Source: Scatomorpha sp964367935 (GTDB lineage: Bacteria; Bacillota; Clostridia; Oscillospirales; Oscillospiraceae). From it: a stretch of 64,000 nucleotides of DNA. Location: positions 62,001-126,000 of the forward strand of contig CAYIYZ010000003.1 of the NCBI GenBank assembly GCA_964367935.1, given 5' to 3'. Under the pieces are notes generated by a model, which was not told where the DNA came from, did not search any database, and was given only the letters and a program-made list of their open reading frames with translations. The stretch's first letter is position 1. Each line of letters opens with the position of its first letter. Positions 60,401 to 64,000 of this stretch are shown piece after piece. Both the position numbers and the translations under genes were made by a program.

Positions 60401-60659
60401 TCGGCACCGTTGCCTCTACAGCGACACTGACGGACATCACTGCCTCCGCCCTCTGCGCCACCTCACTTACCCCTAAGTCTTCTTCCGCCTCCACTTCAAC
60501 GGGTATATCAAAGAAATTCTCACGCTCATGCGATTCGGCAGACTCAAACTCTGCCTCGTCTGAAACCTGCGCAAATATGAGGTTCGCCGACCCCGATATT
60601 AACATCTGAAACACCATTATGAAGCTTATTGACAAGGCTAATATTTTTCTTTTTTTCAT
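57408..60659 (-). CDS. Giant surface protein with LRR-5, InlB B-repeats, Pro-rich repeats and C-terminal membrane segments
   Basis: A 1083-residue secreted protein. The signal peptide is 1-31 (MKKRKILALSISFIMVFQML). A BspA-like leucine-rich segment is at about 160-270 (LTSITLPSTVTTIENNAFKYTNISSFNFSNITTIGDGAF). InlB B-type repeats are at about 340-700 (GHTFEGWYLDKQCTLPYDFSTKVEKDFTLYPKF, FLFEGWYTEPNGGGEFFDFNDPITEDLILYPNY). A stalk has five GGGESPQPSETV-type repeats. The C-terminus has two or three membrane segments (about 960-1070) ending in a basic tail. No LPXTG sorting signal is seen. It is probably a host- or mucus-binding adhesin. Confidence 0.88.
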   Translation of the reverse strand: MKKRKILALSISFIMVFQMLISGSANLIFAQVSDEAEFESAESHERENFFDIPVEVEAEEDLGVSEVAQRAEAVMSVSVAVEATVPSEAESGLGVLDLGEADASEPMFEIAVGETFTVGAATYKVLSLPTDDTPGTVSLSKYTFTDYDTSAGDIIIENPILDGDNNAYNVTTVGESVFVRYDEHGYAIRNAALTSITLPSTVTTIENNAFKYTNISSFNFSNITTIGDGAFYGTRFTSLVIPFNVRQIGSEGFGGLRAEGEYPGLQMLQLPIYIFGYADDMFAGSGNKYVFTDGGDFNFWAIGEIITPGEDITNTNSYTEDVHFTVTFEDADFNDETVHGYANAALEDSDRTVADETRISAPSINPSKEGHTFEGWYLDKQCTLPYDFSTKVEKDFTLYPKFTPDGDTDGHTVTFETLPNGDPADDGDDLTKYEDVTDGAYIYPPGDDFYDDDEDATDGAIKKPSYWVTDPNDPDNTRWDFDEDQVVDDITLHPYYSDKHIVIFTDHTNNPDDPYKEFEVAPGGKVDVFYPNPQKPFDEDNEMSFLFEGWYTEPNGGGEFFDFNDPITEDLILYPNYIDGDSAVVVLFEDDDYDWTELLIELYSSNFGYPGTLHEYFHATQWIGDPADYVRRPVDPIKSGMDFVGWFADVYAYRYLDDLFEGDGDGAYDSVQGYDIGGEAEDIVLEKVGIYDADEGDEMFDYFDETNKTIGEFFENSELGFYYGYMLVLYPLYEPRDTGTIVPPPSTGGESGPQVSEDPQISESPQPSETVGGGESPQPSETVGGGESPQPSETVGGGESPQPSEPVGGGGTPQPSEPVGGGGTPPTTTLPEPSEPLESDAPGTDTPESQAPQTEAPVSTSAVSGPPEVGGGDGGDGGDGQPPQPPSIGEDGSVNIPGDKGTPDDLTVGGVSIPTDEYYFDEQGNLVLPESIFAELPDGEVELVLTYDDEVFISTLIVDDGVPLSAGPFVSGSAWSLFDLMMTVFGLILSIMVLRKKKEDEAEVQQDDEQYKKYKMMRISVSLLFVFNLILLFITQDFTQPMTFFDKYSIIFGLVALVQVIITAIVYKKQNDEDEKRRMTQAA
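58188..58368 (-). repeat. Tandem repeat, 36-nt unit, five copies (inside the surface-protein gene)
   Basis: In-frame units coding 12 residues (E/T-S/P-PQPSE-T/P-V-GGG). They have few base differences between copies, mostly third-position or P/T and E/T changes. The repeat length is a likely site of copy-number variation. Confidence 0.9.
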
Positions 60660-60795
60660 ATGCACTCCTTTATTTGCGCGACTGTCTATGTTGCGGCCGT
60701 CCCTCTCTTTTTACTATTTCACTGTACACCCATCATCATCCACCCCTCGTCGGTAAGCGCACTATATCGTCATTGTCGAAACCTCTTACGTAAAA

Positions 60796-60824
60796 ATATT
60801 ATCACATTTTTGTGCATTTCGCAA
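60796..60824 (-). promoter_or_regulatory. Promoter of the giant surface-protein gene
   Basis: Minus strand: TTGCGA, 17-nt spacer, TAATAT, giving a leader of about 130 nt. The 388-nt intergenic region (60660-61053) otherwise contains the operator-like pair and the promoter listed next. Confidence 0.65.
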
Positions 60825-60885
60825 GCATTTTAGTTCTTTTATCCCGTTTTCCACTGTGACAACATCGTCAAACACCATTTGCCCC

Positions 60886-60936
60886 TTGTATACATACGTT
60901 TTTCGCTTTGGTGATTTTGCCAACCATTGTATACAA
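60886..60936. promoter_or_regulatory. Paired TTGTATACA operator-like sites
   Basis: TTGTATACA at 60886-60894 and the palindrome TTGTATACAA at 60927-60936, 41 bp apart (about four helical turns). They lie between the divergent promoters. No regulator gene is adjacent. Confidence 0.45.
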
Positions 60937-60985
60937 TATACACGTATTAAAAATAAGTAGCACTAGCACACGCCTTCCATAGCTA

Positions 60986-61024
60986 TTGTTTTTTGTTGAC
61001 ATCTCGTTTATAATCGTTTAATAC
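60986..61024 (+). promoter_or_regulatory. Two overlapping promoters of the flavin/ferredoxin gene
   Basis: TTGTTT-17-TATAAT (60986-61014) and TTGACA-17-TAATAC (60996-61024), 30-40 nt before the start codon. Which one is used cannot be decided from sequence. Confidence 0.7.
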
Positions 61025-61053
61025 ACCAATGTATATAGAAAGGTAAAACTCGC

Positions 61054-61716
61054 ATGACAATTAAGGAAATTTATGAGAAATTCGACGCGATAGGATGTCT
61101 TAGCTTCACCACGATGAACGAGCACGGGATGCCCGAATCGAGGATAGCCCATCTACGCGCCTACGACGAGGACGGCATATACTTCATGACCATGTTCACG
61201 AAAGCATTTTACAAGCAGTTAAAGGACAGCGGTTCTATATCTATCTGTGGCTTAAACGCTAAAACGCAAGTGGAGCACGATGAAAATGGTATGCCCATAT
61301 TCGAGGGCGGTTACGCCATGCGTATGACGGGCACGGTTAAGGAAGTTTCCATAGAGGACATTCAGGCAAAGAACAATCCTATGTTCGACTTCTGCATCAA
61401 GGATAATGAGCAGTACCCTGCCATGGTTGTACTATGTATCACCTCGGGTTACGGAGATGTTTTCGACTACGATTTCGAAAAGATTAATCGTGATAACAAG
61501 TTGCAACGCAGCTACTTTTCCTACGGCGGTGCGGACATAAAATACAAAGGCCTGCAAATAGATAAAGAGTCTTGTATCTCCTGCGGACTATGTAAGGAGA
61601 AATGTTCCTTCCTCGCCATAAAACAGACTGATGACGTCTATGAGGTCGACCCCTACCGCTGTGACGAATGCGGCGACTGCTACATTAACTGTCCCGTAAG
61701 CGCCATATCATATTAA
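61054..61716 (+). CDS. Pyridoxamine-5'-phosphate-oxidase-like flavoprotein fused to a 2[4Fe-4S] ferredoxin
   Basis: A 220-residue two-domain protein. Residues 1-150 have the split-barrel FMN-binding fold (IGCLSFTTMNEHGMPESRIAHLRAYDEDGIYFMTMFTKAFYKQL). Residues 165-220 carry two ferredoxin clusters (CISCGLCKEKC and CDECGDCYINCP). Electrons can thus pass between reduced ferredoxin clusters and flavin. Substrate unknown, probably redox detoxification in an anaerobe. AAAGG lies about 9 nt before the ATG. It is flanked by a divergent surface-protein gene and a family A repeat. Confidence 0.9.
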   Translation: MTIKEIYEKFDAIGCLSFTTMNEHGMPESRIAHLRAYDEDGIYFMTMFTKAFYKQLKDSGSISICGLNAKTQVEHDENGMPIFEGGYAMRMTGTVKEVSIEDIQAKNNPMFDFCIKDNEQYPAMVVLCITSGYGDVFDYDFEKINRDNKLQRSYFSYGGADIKYKGLQIDKESCISCGLCKEKCSFLAIKQTDDVYEVDPYRCDECGDCYINCPVSAISY

Positions 61717-61718
61717 AC

Positions 61719-61766
61719 TGCGAATAACATGTTTTTCGACAATTAGGGGTTCACAGCCTGTGAGCC
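61719..61766 (-). repeat. Interspersed repeat, family A, truncated copy 3
   Basis: Minus strand: the terminal ~48 nt only (GGCTCACAGGCTGTGAACCCCTAATTGTCGAAAAACATGTTATTCGCAG, read as separate blocks). It matches the 3' end of copy 2 (GAACCCCTATTTGGCGAAAAACCTGTTTTTCG) with several substitutions. It starts 2 nt after the stop codon of the flavin/ferredoxin gene. Confidence 0.65.
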
Positions 61767-61774
61767 TAGAAATG

Positions 61775-61806
61775 AAACGGTGTAAGCGAAATCGCTTACA
61801 CCGTTT
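61775..61806. terminator. Bidirectional terminator
   Basis: A 14-bp stem (AAACGGTGTAAGCG / CGCTTACACCGTTT) with an AAAT loop, between the flavin/ferredoxin gene and the ANTAR gene. Confidence 0.9.
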
Positions 61807-61809
61807 TCT

Positions 61810-62382
61810 TTATCTATTCTCATATAGTTTCAGTATGCTTTCCGCTACCTCACGTTTTGTTTCCCTATTGTCCATAGCTTGACGCTCTATATACTTATGT
61901 GCATCCTCCTCACTCATGCTGAGATGTCGAGTGAGTAGCGCCTTTGCTCGCCCTACCATACGTATGTCCTCCAACTTTTGTGTCAATTTCATGTTTTCCG
62001 TTTGTACCTTTGTCAGCCTGCTCTGCGCCGCCTTCGCTAGCTTTACGGAAAAATAGAATAGGCTCTTGCTTATAGGTCTCGACACCGTTATCACGCCGTA
62101 GTCCTCCACCGCCGCACTTATCTCGTCATAGTACTCGCTCTTGACCAACAAGATGACCTGACATCGATTCGCAGAAGCTATATCTCGGGATAAACGTTCA
62201 CCTGTCTCGTCTTGCAAAGGAGCATTGATGACAACAAGATCGAAATCTCGCTCGCCTAACATCCTCCTCGCTTCCGAACATGAGGAAACAGTGGATACTT
62301 TTCTTACTGAAAACGAGCTCATTGTCTCCTCTACATATGCAGTTATGCGCTCAACACGTGAGACAATTAATACGCTTTCTAT
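61810..62382 (-). CDS. ANTAR-domain response regulator (NitR-like), likely AUA start
   Basis: A 190-residue RNA-binding antiterminator. The receiver-like domain is 1-120 (VLIVSRVERITAY, FDLVVINAPLQD, VILLVKSEY), then a coiled coil and an ANTAR domain (about 140-190, IRMVGRAKALLTRHLSMSEEDAHKYIERQAMDNRETKREVAESIL). No ATG or GTG lies near the proper N-terminus. The AUA at 62382 has a perfect GGAGG 6 nt upstream, and the product then begins ESVLIVSRVERIT like a receiver. A start at 62463 overlaps glnA and lacks a binding site. It follows glnA by 22 nt and probably controls nitrogen genes through antitermination. Confidence 0.9.
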   Translation of the reverse strand: MESVLIVSRVERITAYVEETMSSFSVRKVSTVSSCSEARRMLGERDFDLVVINAPLQDETGERLSRDIASANRCQVILLVKSEYYDEISAAVEDYGVITVSRPISKSLFYFSVKLAKAAQSRLTKVQTENMKLTQKLEDIRMVGRAKALLTRHLSMSEEDAHKYIERQAMDNRETKREVAESILKLYENR

Positions 62383-62404
62383 ATCAAACCTCCACCTTCC
62401 TCTT

Positions 62405-63730
62405 TTAATAGTAGTTGAAGTACCTCTTTGTGAAAAAGTCCGATTTATTGCTAGCACTCTCATAGGCTATAAGCTCTCTACGCTTTAATTGCAAGTATTT
62501 ATGCGTAAAGTCCTCGCCCAACACTTCTTTTACAAAGTCTGACTTTTCCGTCTCTGCCAAAGCGCTCTCCATGCTCTCAGGCAACTTTATAAGTGCCTCT
62601 GTGACCTCAGATGCCGCAGTATATAAGTCTACATCAACAGGTGCGGGCAATTTCAAGCCACGCTCTATACCATCAAGACCCGCAGATATAATAAGCGCAA
62701 ACGCCAAAAAGGGATTTATGGTAGGATCGGGCGAACGTAGTTCCATACGCACCCTATCGCCCTCCGCATGAGGTATTCTGACAAACTGTGAACGATTATT
62801 TCTCGACCACGACACATAAGCCGGTGCCGACATCTTTCCCAGTCGCTCATACGAGTTTGCAGTCGGATTTAAAAACAGTGTCATCTCCCTCGCTCGCTCC
62901 ATTACGCCAGCCAAAAACATAGACGCCTTATCCTCACCGCCCTCGCCTATGCGCTCCACCAAACTCTTTCCTTTTTTAAATAAAGACATATTAATATGAA
63001 GCCCACTGCCGCTCTCATCCTTCAGGGGTTTCGGCATGAACGATGCAAACACTCCGTTTCGTGCCGCTATCGCCTTTACCACCGACTTAAATGTCATCAG
63101 ATTATCCGCACTGCTCAGCGGGTCACTGTACTTGAAGTCTATCTCGTTTTGACCGGGGCCGTTCTCATGATGCGAACTTTCGGGCATGAGACCCATTTCT
63201 TCTAAACTCAAGCAGACCTCACGACGTATATTCTCGCCCCTATCCAAAGGCGATATGTCAAAATACGAGCCCTTATCCAAGGTTTCATATGTGGGTTCTC
63301 CCTTATCGTCCGTATTGAAAAGATAAAACTCACACTCCACGCCTACATTGCAGCTAATGCCCATCTCGTCACCACGCTGCAGCACACGCCGTAACACAGC
63401 CCTGCCGTCGCCCGAAAAAGGCTTCTTATCAGGCGTCTTTATATCGCAGTAAAAGCGTACAACAGTGCCGGGGCCCGGTCGCCACGGTAATACTGTCAAT
63501 GTTGTGGGGTCAGGGAACAAAAGTAAGTCCGAGGACGCCACATCACTAAATCCGCTCACCGACGAAGCATCAAAGCTTACGCCCTGTAAAAAAGCTTGTT
63601 CCAAACGTGTCGCCATTATCGACATGTTCTTCTGCACACCCAAGGGATCGCAAAATCCGAGCTTGATGAATTTTACTTCATTCTCCCTCACAAATTCCAG
63701 TACCTCTTTTTCATTCGGCGTAAGTGCCAT
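62405..63730 (-). CDS. glnA: Glutamine synthetase, type I
   Basis: A 441-residue enzyme making glutamine from glutamate, ammonium and ATP. The catalytic regions are VECEFYLFNTDDKGEPTYETLDKGSYFDISPLDRGENIRREVCLSLEEMGLMPESSHHENGPGQNEIDFKYSDPLSSADNLMTFK, GSGLHINMSLFKKGKSL, and RSPDPTINPFLAFALIISAGLDGIERGL. The short alpha-type form is expected in Clostridia. AGAGAGGGG lies upstream of the ATG. It is followed by the ANTAR gene and preceded 14 nt away by the glutamate-synthase-like gene on the same strand. Confidence 0.96.
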   Translation of the reverse strand: MALTPNEKEVLEFVRENEVKFIKLGFCDPLGVQKNMSIMATRLEQAFLQGVSFDASSVSGFSDVASSDLLLFPDPTTLTVLPWRPGPGTVVRFYCDIKTPDKKPFSGDGRAVLRRVLQRGDEMGISCNVGVECEFYLFNTDDKGEPTYETLDKGSYFDISPLDRGENIRREVCLSLEEMGLMPESSHHENGPGQNEIDFKYSDPLSSADNLMTFKSVVKAIAARNGVFASFMPKPLKDESGSGLHINMSLFKKGKSLVERIGEGGEDKASMFLAGVMERAREMTLFLNPTANSYERLGKMSAPAYVSWSRNNRSQFVRIPHAEGDRVRMELRSPDPTINPFLAFALIISAGLDGIERGLKLPAPVDVDLYTAASEVTEALIKLPESMESALAETEKSDFVKEVLGEDFTHKYLQLKRRELIAYESASNKSDFFTKRYFNYY

Positions 63731-63744
63731 AATAAGCCCCTCTC

Positions 63745-63999
63745 TCAGTTAAATGTATATAGCTGTTTATAAGGATTACTCTCGTTAGGAGTAAGTTTAT
63801 AAAAATTAGATTTCAATATATCTTCGGACTTCATACCGAAATATCCGCAATATTCCTCCACGAGTGCGCTAATCTCCTCTATATCCTCTTCACTCGCAAC
63901 CGAAGCAAGCACCTGCTCCGGCAGGCTCTGCGGCAAGCTCTCACTACGCATATAAATAGCGCCTCCATGCATACCCACACCCGTAAAATTGCCCACCGG
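63745..63999 (-). CDS. Glutamate-synthase GXGXG-domain protein (C-terminal part, cut by window edge)
   Basis: The 84 visible residues (start beyond the right edge) show TGVGMHGGAIYMRSESLPQSLPEQVLASVASEEDIEEISALVEEYCGYFGM, the pattern of the GXGXG beta-helix end of glutamate synthase large subunits and stand-alone GltB domain 3. The gene order with glnA and the ANTAR regulator is that of clostridial ammonium-assimilation operons. The identification is from pattern and context. Confidence 0.8.
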   Translation of the reverse strand, partial: PVGNFTGVGMHGGAIYMRSESLPQSLPEQVLASVASEEDIEEISALVEEYCGYFGMKSEDILKSNFYKLTPNESNPYKQLYTFN

Positions 64000-64000
64000 C

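Overview
The window is a chromosomal segment of an anaerobic, endospore-forming Gram-positive bacterium, most likely class Clostridia (Eubacteriales in the broad sense). Supporting signs are spore-coat genes cotJA/JB/JC, rubredoxin next to a flavodiiron protein, a ferredoxin-dependent 2-oxoacid oxidoreductase with butyrate kinase, S-layer-homology proteins, a transketolase split into two genes, an ANTAR regulator behind glnA, and strong GGAGG ribosome-binding sites throughout. Codon use is mixed, with frequent AUA (Ile) and CGU (Arg). I cannot place it below class from the sequence alone. No phage, insertion sequence or CRISPR array is visible.

Layout. 0-4.5 kb: tail of a GntR/YtrA regulator with an ABC exporter, a short-chain dehydrogenase, a radical SAM protein, and a nitroreductase under an HxlR-type regulator. 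4.6-10.5 kb: CotJ spore-coat genes, rubredoxin and flavodiiron protein, DacF-like carboxypeptidase, glucose-6-phosphate isomerase and a small P-loop protein. 10.6-15.1 kb: a zinc-ribbon DUF4428-like protein, then two membrane sensor proteins (one a degenerate kinase) and a NarL-type response regulator, joined by overlaps. 15.2-20.4 kb: two secreted surface proteins and a LarA-like racemase-family protein. 20.5-25.5 kb: a 2-oxoacid:ferredoxin oxidoreductase (gamma-delta-alpha-beta) plus butyrate kinase operon, divergent from an IclR regulator. 25.5-30.5 kb: antiporter, MerR regulator, MATE pump and cardiolipin synthase. 30.7-35.1 kb: rpmH-rnpA-yidD-yidC-jag preceded by queH-queT. 35.2-42.8 kb: dCMP deaminase, DegV, split transketolase, glycerol-1-phosphate dehydrogenase, LOG protein and lactate permease. 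42.8-50.3 kb: SLH/M15 peptidase, cytidine deaminase, solute-binding lipoprotein, pilin-like protein, PgeF and SecA. 50.5-57.1 kb: Smr protein, tRNA-Gly, second pilin-like protein, small membrane protein, then citrate synthase, isocitrate dehydrogenase and aconitase (the oxidative route to 2-oxoglutarate). 57.4-64 kb: a giant surface protein, a flavin/ferredoxin protein, ANTAR regulator, glnA and the end of a glutamate-synthase-type gene.

Together, the citrate synthase/IDH/aconitase cluster supplies 2-oxoglutarate and the glnA region assimilates ammonium. The oxidoreductase/Buk operon looks like ATP-yielding fermentation of 2-oxoacids from amino acids.

The least expected signals are not canonical genes. 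There are two families of interspersed hairpin-rich intergenic repeats (family A at 35.7, 57.2 and 61.7 kb; family B at 30.5 and 38.7 kb). Two genes appear to start at AUA, and there is a two-gene sensor module with a degenerate kinase. Two paralogous pilin-like proteins have near-identical N-termini and no assembly genes nearby, and an in-frame CotJA-CotJB fusion is present.
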